Origin: Symbiodinium kawagutii
Lineage: Eukaryota; Sar; Dinophyceae; Suessiales; Symbiodiniaceae
Direction of reading: 5' to 3'
Length of the DNA: 64,000 nucleotides
NCBI GenBank assembly: GCA_009767595.1
Contig: VSDK01010480.1
Span: 533,479-597,478 of the forward strand
The notes under the pieces were generated by a model. It was not told the DNA's origin. It ran no database searches and saw nothing but the letters and a program-made list of their open reading frames with translations. Positions 11,261-23,161 of the stretch are shown here, in pieces (the stretch's first letter is position 1; every line of letters begins with the position of its first letter). The position numbers were made by a program, and so were the translations under genes.

Positions 11261-12321
11261 ATCTGGGTAAAACTGGGTATATATGACATGGTATGACCGT
11301 CATGACCTGGGTATAGCTGACAATAACTAGAAGAAACACAAAGGCACGAAAGACAAGAAGCAACAACAACAGCAAACACAACATTATATACAGTAGCATC
11401 AAATCATTATTAGACCTTCTTTCAGCCATGATTGTTGGTTATACCATTCACAACTACAGTAACTATGGTGAGGTGCTTATATGGCAGTTCATCAGCGAGC
11501 CAAGTGTATGAACCACGATTCGCAAGACCATCTATTGGGCACCCGTAGATCCGAAACGGGAAATCACGGGAAATCTGGATGCAGCTTGGCCAAAAGGACT
11601 ATGAGCTGATCTCCCACAGCGTTGGTGCTTTCCCATGACCAGCAAACCAATTTTTGGGGAACTGTCAGGAGTACTCCCTCACAGTACCGATTTAGTGGCT
11701 TCCCTGTTCATGTGGGGCTAGCACCAACTTTCAGCAGTGCAGAGATGATTGAACCAGCGAACCACCAAATTCTCTGGAGATTGATGGGCAATCTCAATCC
11801 ACCGGCCCTGTGGAGGATATCTATGGGTTCACTGGAATTGGCGCTTAAAATGGTTACCCAGCTCTGTTGTACAGTAGCTTAGATAAATGAATAAATATAT
11901 TATATATATATATATATGTAAATAAATTTACATACATATTATATATAATATGAACACCACGAGTCATGAATCAGTATCAATCACCGGTGTGATTCGGTGA
12001 GGCAGTGGATCAATGGAACCACCATTGTTACCCAGGAGCCCATGGGTGGCTGGGCAGTTCAGCGTTGTTGACTCAGTGCTCCCTTTCCTCCACCAAACTC
12101 GAGTCATGAAAAATGACTCGGTCCCAACAAAGTGACTACTGGTGACTTGTTGGACATAGCTATTCCTCTAATAACATCCTATTACACTCAACTGATTCAA
12201 CGTTTATGATTTCATTCCACCAAACAACCATAACCGACCAACCAGGTATGTAGCTGTTTGACGGGCCTTGTCCACTTGCATGGACTTCTTCTCTTCGGCC
12301 ATCTGGTTCGCCAGGACGCAC

Positions 12322-12371
12322 TTTGCCTGGGAGAACCAGCCCTGATGTTTTCTGGTGGGTCTCAAATAGGT
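12322..12371 (-). CDS. Candidate short exon
   Basis: Minus exon of 50 nt with acceptor GCAGCAG and donor GGCAAA|GTGCGT, reading LFETHQKTSGLVLPGK after two nucleotides. The same frame stays open further downstream, so the donor choice is uncertain. A plus frame over the same bases is also open. Confidence 0.3.
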
Positions 12372-12559
12372 CTGCTGCTAGGACAGTTGGGTGGAAAACA
12401 AAATGAGTCAAACATGATCAAACATGTTACAACAACGACAATAACAACATCATGCTTTATGTGCAAAACAACCGATTCTAATTGTCCGTCCAAGTGTCTC
12501 GACCCTTTGGCATTTTCACGTCATGTCCCCATGTTTCAAAACAATGGCTGGGACCATAT

Positions 12560-12722
12560 TTGACATAAACATGTCAAAACATGTAAATATATAAATTATT
12601 TCAACATTCAAATATATAAATTTAGAATATTGTCAAAACATGTAAATATATAAATCATTTCAACATGTAAATATATAAATTTATAATATTTTCAAACCAT
12701 GTAAATATGTAAATTTATATTT
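12560..12722. repeat. Imperfect A/T-rich tandem repeat
   Basis: Three imperfect units built on AACATGTAAATATATAAATT with intervening ATTTCAACAT occur here. They are non-coding and A/T-rich. Confidence 0.8.
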
Positions 12723-12779
12723 GTCGCCATATTTGTCCAGCCATGGGACATATTTCATGTTTGGACAAATCTCTCTCCC

Positions 12780-12900
12780 ATGGCTGCTGTAGCTGTGAGA
12801 AGCTCTGAGTCCACCGTGAACCCGTCGTCCCAGGTACAGCTGCGATGACTGAGGGGCCCCACGGTTGTTTGAATGGGCCGAACCTGAGCCAGGAGGGGTT
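12780..12900 (-). CDS. GC-rich candidate exon, frame undecided
   Basis: After an acceptor CCTGGCTCAG on minus all three frames are open across the island. One reads FGPFKQPWGPSVIAAVPGTT, one PIQTTVGPLSHRSCTWDDGF and one ETPPGSGSAHSNNRGAPQSS. Possible donors (CACG|GTGGAC, AGCT|GTACCT) lie inside. The island is probably an exon of the minus-strand gene, but I cannot choose a frame. Confidence 0.35.
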
Positions 12901-12929
12901 TCATGTTGGGCTGAGCTCCATATCAATCA

Positions 12930-13470
12930 CCATAATGATGAACGATGGTTAGCAATGGTTAATCATTAAGTAATCATGTTTAGTAATGGTTAATCATTAA
13001 TCATGGTTAATTGGTAATGATGAATCACTAGTGGTGAGTATAATGGCTAATAATCAACAACCATGGTGAATCATCATACTAACCAGGCCGCCATCATGTT
13101 GATTATTAACCATTGATCATGGTTAATCATTAATCATGGTTCGTACAATGGTTAATAATCAGCAACCATTGATTTGTTGGTTGGCCCACCATTGATCAAG
13201 ACCGAGCTATGCTGGCAATCCTTCTGACCATGTTCCGAACAACAATCAACCAATGGCTATCGTGGGAGTATCGTGGTTTGATGTTCCAAAAATGGATTGA
13301 TGAATGGATGATGGATAATCATCAATTAATCATGTTTAGTAGTGGATAAGCATTAATCATGGTTAGTAATGATGAATGATTCAACAACATATGGTTGATT
13401 GTGGTTTGATGTTCCATCAAATAACAGGTGGTTTGATTGTGACAAGCCATGGTTGATTCAAATCATTTCA
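12930..13470. repeat. Degenerate TGGTTAATCATTAATCATGG intron-like DNA
   Basis: Irregular alternation of ATGGTTAATCATT-type phrases of both orientations fills this stretch. No gene is visible. Confidence 0.55.
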
Positions 13471-13477
13471 GAACTAC

Positions 13478-13554
13478 TTCCCCCGTCTGCTAGCGAAGTC
13501 CCAAGGTCAGCTGCATCTCGAAGGTTTGACCTTCCAAACAATTCACAAATAGAA
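13478..13554 (-). CDS. Candidate short exon
   Basis: Minus exon of 77 nt (acceptor TTGTCCAG, donor GGGGGAA|GTAGTT) that reads SICELFGRSNLRDAADLGTS and a short Asp/Gly tail. The peptide looks amphipathic. A plus frame from 13399 is also open. No family recognised. Confidence 0.35.
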
Positions 13555-14439
13555 CTGGACAATCTGTGTCGATCAGTTTGACCGATATGATTACCCTCGA
13601 CCGTTCGTGACCCACTTGCTCCTATGTCCATCTTCCAGTTTTGGGATTTCGTTTGATCCACCTTATTACATGAAGGTCTCACACTTGTGAGCTTCAAACG
13701 TCATTGATCTTGCGAAGATCATCCAATAAACACGCTGTTCAGGCTTGGAAGGGCGCAAGTTGTGAAGACAAACTCAACTATTTACTTCACTGTGTACTTT
13801 CCTATGGTACACATATCATATGCACGTACAATATCCATGTACAATAGTGATCGATTGCAGAGCTGCTTCATATCCCAGTAAACAATATACCCATCTGTGT
13901 GCAAAAGAACGAATCCTCACCATTATTCATCACGATTTGCCAGCAATCAAAAACCACTACTAGACAGTCAAAAACCATTGTCAAGCATTCTCAACTCAAC
14001 CATGATTCAACCTTTTTTCTGATGTTTTCTTTAATGCGCACAGCAACCATAAATCATGTTTCAACTCCACCAGCATTCATCTTTTTCTGATCATTATTTC
14101 ACCACCACTATCATTCATGAATTATGACCACCAAACAACCTTTATTCACTATCATTAGTCATTACAGCCACCATCATCCAACATTCTAGTTGTTCATTGT
14201 TGTTCCTTCTTAGATCATTATTCACCGACCGCAGTCATCAATGATTTCTATACAGTAATTGCATGTCATCGCTATAAATGCCCTAGGGATCCAACCCCAT
14301 GGAAAACAAAGGTCGTTGGTAGAACCCCCTTTGTTTGCCCTGGGGGGTTGGCTCCTCAGGACAAGTTTCCTGGCAATCCGGACTCCATTTTTCACCATTA
14401 GCACCGGTTGTTGGGCAAATGCGCTTCTACATGGACAAT

Positions 14440-17385
14440 AAGCCTAAGATCTAACCAATATAGTCAAAACAGTTCAAAGCGCTGCCATTACAAAAAACTT
14501 TTATACTGCTGTAAATTTTGCTTAACTATGGTAGGAACTTGCATTTCCGAAAGTTTGAAATTATCTAGTCGCGAAGGAATTCTCTGATATCTTCTCAATA
14601 TTGACATATGGGCCGACCAAATCCTGCAAGTACGCGGCGCGCACTTAATGATGGAATTTGTGCAGGTACTCATCATGAACAATGCAACTTATCAGTCATG
14701 GGCTCCCTCAGCCGTCCACAGCGCATGACCGAGCGGATTCCATGGCTGTGGTGGGCACATATAGGTAAGCTCCTTCATGCGAGTGGATACTGACTAGATA
14801 GACCCACAAACAGTGAGGCTGGCGCCGCAGCAAACACACGCGCGCACATGAATCATATAAATCTAAGTAACCCAATAGATGTGTACATATGCATGTCAAA
14901 GAATATGTAGATAGCATTCGAAGATGATTATGCCGCAACATCAATTATTCAAGTACCAGCTGGCTGGTCATTCAACAACACTTTAATCAAATGATGATCC
15001 TATGGCATTTTTTTCAATGCCCGGGCCTTCCAAATGATTTTAAATCGCAAAAAAGTAATCAATTAGTGTCGCTATACAGGCGGTCATACATATGTGATAG
15101 GCAGACTGCAAAACCAGTAGGCCAGTTACTTGCACTCAGAATGGTATGGTTGAGTTCTTCATTGCCAATGCATGCTGCAGCTAACTTTTGCAAAAGTAGT
15201 GTAGTACAGTGCGCCCATTCTATGAGCGTACCGTTTTTTGGTCAGCAGGGAAGGCTTGCAGCAGTTCAACCAGCCACACGGGAAACATGGCAAATGTTTC
15301 ATTTTAGATCTAAATCTAAGTAATGGTCAGTAGTAATCATGTTGAATTTCCAGTATTATTTGTTTGTGTTCTATTCAGTGCACAATTTGCAGCTGAATAA
15401 TAAGGAACATGGCAGCATTCCACGCGAACATCTACGGAGAGAGTACTATGATGAGCAGTCGTTTTTTTAACAGCATACTCCGCATCCAGCTCTACAAGCC
15501 TCTCAGCACCGGCTGCAGAAGCTTCCAAAGCCCGCTCTACCACACTTTTGCCAACCATGGCTGCCACGCAAACACAACGACCTAAATAATCTCGAACTGT
15601 TTCTCCGGAAACTACACAACCAAAAACCAGGCTACGTTGATATGGATCATGTTACCAGGCCAAAAAAATTATAAAGAGAGACCAGGCCAACCAAAACGTA
15701 AAATACCTCATATTTTTTTCCAGGATCAACTTTTCGAAAAAAGCGGAAAACAGGGGTGTGGGGGTTCACGGCATTTAAAGGGGGTTCACGGCAAACAAAG
15801 GTGGTTCACGAAAGTTTCACGCTAGTTTCACGCTGTTTCACGCTGGTTCGGGCCCAGATTCCAACCAGCCAATCTGGATAGTCTTGCAGCACCACTTACG
15901 AGCCAGCTGGCAGCAAAGGCCTTTCTGGGCATATGGCATTTTAAGCTGCGGAATTTACGTGTGTGCTATTATATACTGCTTATATATGCTCCGCTTATCG
16001 AAAGAAGCGCTTGAAAGCAAATACATTCTAGTTTTATTCCATTAAACCCCCCACCACTATTACAGCTAACTGATAAGGTTTTAAAAAATGCATTAATTGT
16101 TGTATAAACCGCCATGACTCACATTCAGCTCCATATCCCCACTTGCAAAAAAATATATCCTTCAGTATGCTACCGCGCATGTTTTACCACGATTGTGAGC
16201 ATCGGGGACGTCACTTACTGCAGAGCCCCCTACTTTCATATCTATATTATACACATAGCCACCTAACTAAGAATTATAAGAACATCTACAAGGCCTTGAA
16301 CAAAACCCCATCATTTGAAGTTCGAATGTTTTTTTCAAATAAGTGGTATGATAAGTAATGATTTTTGCTAAAACTCACCGTGCGCTCCCTCACCCAAAAT
16401 AGCAGAAACAGTTTACACTATGGCCTATCTGTAGTACATCAGTCATACTAAATCATACAAGTCAAATTCCTCAAGAAAATTCAGGAATACATAGCAATAC
16501 ATGGGTTGCTCAGATGATCCGTACACATGACATATGGGCATTGCATCTCCTAGAGCCTTGCTGATGGGAAAAACGGTTGGCCGCTGCCGGAAATCCATTG
16601 CATAGCTAAAATGTCAACAGTAAGAAGTAGTTCTCAAGCTTTTTACAATTGGCTGAACCATTTCACAGACCCGAAGCAAGCAGGTGACGCTGGTTGGTAC
16701 CCAACAAATCACCTGGGTCAATGATGACGATGCCATCCACAGTCCCTAGCAAATCCGAGCATTTTACAAGGGGAACCTCAGTTGCCTGAGTTGGCCATTG
16801 CACATTTCAAAATCCCGACCAGTCAAAACTGCTCCATACCAATGAGCAGAACAATATTTTGTACAACTGGGACATGCTCCATAAACTAAGTCCCAGGTGT
16901 TGAGCCAAAGATATCTTTTTTGTCCATGGCGCGAATCAAAGATCTTTATCGTCTAGTGAAAACATATAAATATTAGCTTTGAGATGTGCTTGTACTGTTT
17001 TCTATTATTGAATGTCTTGGAAGGGGTGCCTCCTGAATCATATGTAATTTATTGCCAGTTAATGCGGTCATATACCGGATAGCTACTTACCACATATTAT
17101 CTGGGCCTATGGTATGTGACTCGCTTCCTTCATCCGCCGCATCTCATCACTGAATATGTGCCAAAATGGTTTGTTCTATGTAAATCTCCATGCAACATTG
17201 CCTTGACAGTGTTTTTACCAAGGGCCAGGCTTCACACTGGCAGACAAAGGGGGTTCACGGCAAACAAAGGTCGACTCCAAACAACCTTTCTTTTTAAGGT
17301 CGAGGACTCCCAGGGAATGGTCATTGCTTTAAATCATCCTTCTTGTTGGTGATCATTCATCGTTCGCAGCCACCATCACAGCCAC
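14440..17385. other. Long repeat-poor block
   Basis: Unlike almost all of the window, this block has no TIR elements and little TGGTTGATGG repeat. It contains a minus ORF at 15337-15567 (listed separately) and assorted short ORFs on both strands. At 15765-15850 there is a small cluster of GGTTCACGGCA and GTTTCACGCT motifs. It may be an intergenic region or a gene of different character. Confidence 0.4.
15337..15567 (-). CDS. Hypothetical ORF, unknown protein
   Basis: An ORF of 76 codons begins MAAMVGKSVVERALEASAAG and is rich in Ala and Glu over its first 35 residues, as in a helix; the rest is less regular. A donor-like CTCTCC|GTAGATG lies inside, so only the first part may be coding. A possible downstream piece on minus (near 15235-15290) reads MFPVWLVELLQAFPADQKT and ends at ACG|GTACGC. 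The upstream gene context is unknown. Confidence 0.33.
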   Translation of the reverse strand: MAAMVGKSVVERALEASAAGAERLVELDAEYAVKKTTAHHSTLSVDVRVECCHVPYYSAANCALNRTQTNNTGNST

Positions 17386-17512
17386 CTCACGGTACCCTGA
17401 GCCCTCGCTGTCCACCCGAGCAACGGGTTTCTTGATGCACGGCCGGGCGCCCAAGATGTCGCTAATGGACGGCACGTCGCCCAACTGAACGGACGGGAGC
17501 AAGGTGCTTCCA
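17386..17512 (-). CDS. Candidate internal exon, unknown protein
   Basis: Minus-strand exon bounded by acceptor CCACTCAG and donor CGTGAG|GTGGCT, one nucleotide plus 42 codons. The frame reads GSTLLPSVQLGDVPSISDIL, then GARPCIKKPVARVDSEGSGY. It is highly GC-ending (GGC, GAC, GTG, CCG, ATC, AGC) and sharply distinct from the G-rich TGGTGGTGATTAG repeat on its right. An alternative donor lies at TCAGG|GTACCG (exon end 17396). No known domain recognised. Confidence 0.6.
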
Positions 17513-18020
17513 CTGAGTGGTGGTGAACTCACAGTTAATGATTTATTATATAACTAATAATGGTGGTGGTGATTAGTGGTGGTGATTAGTGGTGGTTAAT
17601 AATGGTGGTTAATAATGGTGTGTAGCTGATACTGGTTGATAATACTTGATAATGATTTATTGCGGTTCATAGTTCACGATGATTAAGTAGTTGATAATGG
17701 TTGATGATAGTATTTGACACTGGTTGATAATAGTTGATGATGGTTGATAAAAGTAGTTGACCATGGTTGATGATAGTAGTTGATGATGGTACACTGATGA
17801 TTAATAATTGTTTTTAATTGTGAAACTGGTTGATGAATGGTTAGTACTGGGTGCAACTGGTTGTGATGTACCAATTAACCATGGCTACAGCAAAATGACG
17901 GTTTGTAATTAAGGGTCAAAGATGGTGCTTGATACTGCTTGCTAATGGTCGTTTTTAAGGGTTAATTGGTCCTTAAGTGATCTAAAACTTATGGTTATAA
18001 TACCAAAGGTGTAATATGTC
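17513..18020. repeat. Degenerate TGGTTGATAATGG repeat
   Basis: G-rich on plus: irregular TGGTGGTTAATAATGG, GTTGATGATAGT and similar phrases. On minus this is the C-rich 3' end of the intron that precedes the exon at 17386-17512. Confidence 0.7.
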
Positions 18021-18540
18021 ATAGCTTACTGCCAAAATGACCATACGTAAGACAACTGATGGTTGATACTGACCAGAAAAAACATGGCTGCTGATAGTCA
18101 ATTATGGTCCAATTATGGTCACATATCATCTGACCTACAAAAGTCTCATGACTACCAACAAGAAGTCTTCACATCTGCCCTGACTAAGAAGAGACTACCT
18201 TTGCTCTTCCTGGTGCCATCTAGCGCAGAATACTGTCGCAGCATCAAATTTGAATGAGTCGTGCCGTGCCAATCCCAGCCCATTACCTTGTGATTGGTTG
18301 GGATTGCAAGTTCATGCATCACCACTAAGACCTTACTAATAAGCTTGGAGTATACTCCTGAGCAGGTGGCACCCTGGGACGGGCATCTTTGTCCCCGCTG
18401 TTTTGATCCAAATGTCTAACAAAATACGGCTGGTTTGTTTGTAAACCAGGGTTTGCCAAAACGATCTTTGAACATCTTTGAACCATTGGATCATATGGCG
18501 AATCAAACTTTTTGGAAAACCTATCGGAATATTCCAAATA

Positions 18541-18638
18541 CCCTCTGGTAAACTAACCTGGCAATGGATTTTCACCAAACCCTGGGAAACTACCAATAAA
18601 TGATGGATTTTCCATTGCTATGTTAGTTTACCGGAGGA
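18541..18638. mobile_element. Family C TIR element (introner-like)
   Basis: Runs from CCCTCTGGTAAACTAACCTG to ATGTTAGTTTACCGGAGG, an extended imperfect inverted repeat whose inner arms are also complementary (GGCAATGGATTTTC versus GGATTTTCCATTGC). The tips carry GTAAAC, a usable 5' splice signal, in either orientation. Confidence 0.85.
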
Positions 18639-18790
18639 TACCTGAGATGGAAGTGATTCGAATACCATGAAAATCATCCACAGCTTGGTCCATAAACAGT
18701 CTGAATCTTGACAACTGGTGACAACACTGACCGTAGTTCCCTGGCCGCGCATTCCGAAAATTCAAGGGTCCCTTCTTAAAAACGGTGGAT

Positions 18791-18888
18791 CCTTAAAATA
18801 GGGGAACCCCACAAATGGTTGGCTTATTACATTTTAATAGTATAAATGCTTAATATTGGATGATTTGGGGACAACCCCATTTTAAGAA
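18791..18888. mobile_element. Family D TIR element
   Basis: Left arm CCTTAAAATAGGGGAACCCC and right arm GACAACCCCATTTTAAG are complementary, with the family interior TTAATATTGGATGATTTGGG. It lies about 150 bp from the family C element. Confidence 0.7.
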
Positions 18889-19184
18889 ACCAACAAATTG
18901 AGTCGAGTCGCATCTCCAGTGTGCCGCGCGGAGTCATCACTAGACTCTCAAACAGACATTTGTCTGTATATGTGCAATTATACATCAGGCAGTCATGTCC
19001 CATTTATCAATGTACAGTATGCATATACATATAGCAAATACATTGTACATGCATGATACATGATTTGATTACATCTCTTATCACTAGTGTATATGTATAC
19101 ATATAGTTGTACTGCATTGAAACCAAAAAATGAATTATATATCTATATGGAGCCGATGAGCCATGGCCATTTTAGTAAACTCAC

Positions 19185-19307
19185 CTGCTATCGGCACGTG
19201 CAGCTTGGCTGAAGACCCATCGGGGGGCCTGGTGCCCAGGGAGCCCATTGTGCCAGTTGCCGCAGTACGAGCCATTCGTGGTGGCATAGAACCTATGCGA
19301 AACGACG
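19185..19307 (-). CDS. Internal exon with consensus donor, unknown protein
   Basis: Minus-strand exon ending GATAGCAG|GTGAGTTTAC, the strongest 5' splice site consensus in the window, with acceptor CTTCCAAG (or CGCATAG 11 nt further in). The frame (1 nt + 40 codons + 2 nt) includes HRFYATTNGSYCGNWHNGLP and ends SQAARADS. The Cys/Trp/Asn/Gly-rich centre suggests an extracellular or secreted domain, but no family can be named. A plus ORF at 19163-19357 overlaps and is judged its shadow. Confidence 0.65.
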
Positions 19308-19713
19308 CTTGGAAGGCCAGTCATGGCAGTGATATTCGTAGTGTGGTTGGTGGTTAGCTGCGAAACATCCCACACATTCGGGAAAAGTTGTTTATGACCA
19401 CCAACTAGTGCTCAGTAGTGGTACAGTCATTGATACTTCAACCACAATGGCTATCAACAGCAACAATGGCTCTACCGATAGTCAATCATTTATTAAGCAT
19501 ATAAGATATTGGAAAACCGATATCACCAATAGCCAACAACCAAATGCAGCATCATCATCAATTATCATGCCCTAACCAAACTGGTTGCGTAACAGAATTC
19601 GCGGCGGCCAATCATCAAATCTTCCCAACGGACCAGGTCCAAATGGAAAAGGAAAGTGCTTGAAACCGTCTTTGGGATGGGATAGATGGTGGGACTCTCA
19701 AGGAATTTTCTAC

Positions 19714-19800
19714 CCCCCAGGTCAGCACTTGCTGGCCCCGCTTCAACCAGGGACCTCCCGTGACACCGACAACGTGAACAGCTGTGCAGTCTGCGTCGCG
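19714..19800 (-). CDS. Candidate internal exon, unknown protein
   Basis: Minus-strand exon of exactly 29 codons between acceptor GGCTCAG and donor ACCTGGGG|GTAGAA, both at codon boundaries. The peptide starts RDADCTAVHVVGVTGGPWLK and finishes RGQQVLTWG. It lies about 400 nt upstream (in minus sense) of the exon at 19185-19307; the two phases do not match directly, so another exon or splice choice would be needed if they belong together. Confidence 0.55.
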
Positions 19801-20029
19801 CTGAGCCATCAACATGAACAAGTCAGCCTATTATCTATCAGCCATTGTTGCCATTGAAATTGCATTCATCATTGTTCAACAGCTACCCACCAGTAAAGCA
19901 CTTACCACCAGGATCATCCATGGTTAAATCCTGGTAGAACAAGCAAGCTCCAGCTGGTTGGGGGCACCACAGCTCCCAAGGCCCCCAACATTTCGGAATA
20001 GCCAGGCTCAACTGCGGTAATCGTCATCT

Positions 20030-20200
20030 TTCCCTGGGGTTCGCGAGGTGAATCGGCGGCGAAGAAACACCGACAGCAAGAAACAGGAGCCATGAGAGGA
20101 GCCAGTCAGAGTCTGCTGGCAAAATGCATAGCCAAGTCCGGCAAAGTCATGCGTAGCAGTCCTGAACCCGAAACTCTTTAAAGCAGCCCTGTTTTGCTGA
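20030..20200 (-). CDS. Weak candidate exon
   Basis: A minus frame is open here, reading for example KSFGFRTATHDFAGLGYAFC, and another minus frame gives a hydrophobic run DWLLSWLLFLAVGVS. There is no clean pair of splice signals. It is listed only because composition is coding-like. Confidence 0.22.
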
Positions 20201-20861
20201 AGCATAGATGGCACGTTGCATGATGAAAAACTGCTCTGTTTGTGATGCAATTGAAATGGGAGAGTCATAAGTCCGGTATCGATGTTTCACAAGGAACAAT
20301 AATAGCACAATATGTGATCGAAAATATAAGACTGTGGATGGTGATGGTTTGATGATGAATGCGGGTGGTTTATGATGTGGTTTATTGAAGCTTCATGCTG
20401 CTTAGTGCTAAAGAAGGGATCCTGCCAGTAGTGGACGGCACTGGGAAACTGATAAGCATCATTAACTCGCAAGAGCAAACAACAACAGAAGGATATCACA
20501 AGGTTGACAATCATTATTGTTGTGAGGTCCAAGGCAATTTATTCACCCATGAAATCGCAAACAGTAAGATTTTGCTGGACTTGTCTCAGTGCCAACACCT
20601 GGTCATTGTGAGCAGCTGCCCTCGAACAGCACTTGTGCCTAAGTGTTTGTCTGGCTGTTTCTCCAAATGGTGAAAGGATATCCAAAACAATTCGCTGTCA
20701 CTGTGGCATTGTCTATCATTCATCACCGCTGTCCTATCATGACTCACCACCATTCTCACTATCAATCTTTATCAAAAATCCTTTCACAGTATGAAGCAAT
20801 AGCTAACCGCTTTCGATATATAAATAAATAATATTGAATCATGGTATCAACTAATCCCTAC

Positions 20862-20862
20862 T

Positions 20863-20917
<55 letters not shown>
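20862..20917. repeat. (CAT)n microsatellite at gap edge
   Basis: At least 18 CAT triplets run into the assembly gap, which was probably caused by this repeat. Confidence 0.95.
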
Positions 20918-21011
20918 NNNNNNNNNNNNNNNNNNNNNNNNNNNNNNNNNNNNNNNNNNNNNNNNNNNNNNNNNNNNNNNNNNNNNNNNNNNNNNNNNNN
21001 NNNNNNNNNNN
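20918..21011. other. Assembly gap of 94 N
   Basis: Undetermined bases, so any reading frame across it is meaningless. Confidence 1.
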
Positions 21012-21039
21012 TTTCCCTACTCCCCCCGGAGGTGTCCCG

Positions 21040-21130
21040 TTGGTGTCCCGCTACGTGTTCGCCTTGTCATCTACGCATAACCCACTGCCCGTTGAGGTCG
21101 TCATGACCTGACTGCAGATGGATGGCGGCC
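21040..21130 (-). CDS. Weak candidate exon beside gap
   Basis: The GC-rich island lies between C-rich (CAT)n plus the gap and G-rich GGTTGATGG repeat, the typical exon setting. On minus one frame reads MAAIHLQSGHDDLNGQWVMR. Splice edges are not clear, and the gap may hide part of it. Confidence 0.3.
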
Positions 21131-21480
21131 ATCGTCGGACGGCGATGAGTGATGGCGAAAAGGCGGCTATGGTCACTGATGATTGTGATTTTCTTCAGGG
21201 GGATGGTAGTAATGGTAGTCTGATAATGATTGTTTAGGTTGATGATGGTAGTGTTCTTAGGTTGATGGTGACTTTCGCAGGTTGATCATCGTGATTTTCG
21301 CAGGTTGATGGTGATTTTCTGTGGATGATGGTGTTTTTAGGCTAAAGAAAATGGCGATAGTCAGATTGATGATTGAAATAGTAAGTTGATTGATGGGGAT
21401 TCTTGTCAGTTCATAATGGTTGTCAATGATTGACCATAATTGCTCAAGACATTGATTATCATCAATGATAACGGTGCTCA
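21130..21480. repeat. Degenerate GGTTGATGGTGATTTTC repeat
   Basis: Irregular units around GCAGGTTGATGGTGATTTTC recur about every 35 bases. This is intron-type low-complexity DNA. Confidence 0.7.
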
Positions 21481-21579
21481 GCAATTATGAAGGGTTATTG
21501 AACATTATTACTACCAATGATTCTCAGCTGTTGCGGGCCACCATTAGCAACCATGGTTGACCGTCATAAACCTACAAAC

Positions 21580-21690
21580 CTACACTCTGGCAAACTAATT
21601 CGGCAGGGAAAAATCACCAGTTCTACTAGGAAAACCAGCCATAAATCCATAAATGGTGGATGTTCCACTTCTAGATTAGTTGCCAAAGAA
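21580..21690. mobile_element. Degenerate family C TIR element
   Basis: Left arm CTCTGGCAAACTAATTCGGC and right arm TTCTAGATTAGTTGCCAAAG are imperfectly complementary, in family C format. No target duplication is visible. Confidence 0.55.
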
Positions 21691-22153
21691 TATCTTCAAT
21701 AGATTTCTATTTGCAATGGAGTCCTGGATGGGTTGAACATAGCATCACTCAGATTTCACAGCTAAAAATGACATCGATATGTCAATCGGATGTTGTCATG
21801 CATACAATGTGCTTTGCCCAACTTTTTTTTTGTAACAAGTTAGAGTGTTGTACATGCACTGTTGGGGCGAGGTGACATGTACAAACCGGCCTGTTCCAGA
21901 ACAAACAATTTTCGCAGTCTCTGCCCGAACTTTGGTGGTTTCCTCATGTCAAAAATGACCATCACAAAAACATATCCACACTGGAGGAATCATGACTTCC
22001 AAAAATTATTGGGTGGTTTTGTCTTATTTCATGGGCAGTAGTGCTGATTGTTTTTACATCTGTCTCGTTTAAAATGTATGTCAACCAACTTTCCAAATAA
22101 TCCTTCTGTGGAAGCCAACCAATTTCGGTTTGCCCCCTGTATCACACCGTCAC

Positions 22154-22268
22154 CCCGTTGCGCCTGGGACCAAAGGTTCCGGCGATGCGGATCGTGTGAC
22201 TGTTGAGGCATACAAACAGCAACGCACCAGTGATGCAGTTTGCATCAACACTTGGGGAACTCTTCGTG
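22154..22268 (-). CDS. Candidate internal exon, unknown protein
   Basis: Minus exon with acceptor ATGGTCAG and donor AACGGG|GTGACG, 1 nt + 38 codons. It reads TKSSPSVDANCITGALLFVC and then LNSHTIRIAGTFGPRRNG. The first part is mildly hydrophobic. An overlapping plus frame (HRHPVAPGTKG...) is also convincing, so the strand call leans on the splice edges. Confidence 0.42.
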
Positions 22269-22599
22269 CTGACCATGGATACTTAGTGAGGCAGCGACCT
22301 GGACCCAGAGATGATTCATAAAGGGCTCAGCAACTCAGAGCTGAGGTAGCTGGTGACTTTGTGGTTGCCAAGCTATGCAGTGTCAAGCTATGGTTGATCA
22401 GGTTTTTACTAGGCCTGTCAATGAATTTTCTGGCGATCGCCGCTAGTCACAAAGCAGTAGAACCAACCAGAACTGATCTTCGGCCATTGAAACGGCACAG
22501 CTTTTCAACATGGCATCTTGCTGCTGAATCTGTGATCGTATTGTTATACCACCATCTAGCGTCGTTAACCAACTCCTGTAATTGAGCACTCATGAACTT

Positions 22600-23040
22600 C
22601 AATCATCGATGAATGATCATTGATGATGACCAACAATCAGCAATTCGACTCCATTAAGTACAAAAATATAAATCATCGATGACTATGGTTCATCACTACT
22701 GAGCGTCTTTAATCATCAGTGAGGTTCACCAAGCATCAGCTGAAGTACCAAGACGGTGGACCCACAGTATCACAACAATATGAAACAAATGGTGACACCC
22801 GGAATGCCACTTGAACACTTACAAGCCAAGCATCCATAAACAAAGCCAGCCTCCAGCTACACTGGACCCTGGGTATTCTGTATTCACCTCAGGTTTGTTG
22901 AACATGTCTTAATCACTATACAATTGGCCATTAACCAACCATTCATCAACCATGAATCAACCGCTAACCAACCATTAGCCAACCAGTAACCAACCGTTGA
23001 GCAACCATTCACCCTTCAACCCTGCGCATGTTCATTTTTT
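22600..23040. repeat. Low-complexity ATCATTGATGATG / AACCAACCATT DNA
   Basis: Short irregular repeats of both orientations and no supportable gene. The right part (22930-23020) is a run of AACCAACCATT phrases. Confidence 0.5.
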
Positions 23041-23161
23041 CAATAGTTTTACGCACTTTCCTGCAGCTTCGTTGTGAGCTGCCGACTTCTTTGTCGTTCG
23101 TTGTCAGTTCCAGCTCCATTGCGAGCTGATGTGGAAGCGACGTTGGCCTTGCAAACCATGA

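Noticed and set aside
20841..21080. ORF running through the N gap
   Set aside because: It contains undetermined residues and poly-His from (CAT)n.
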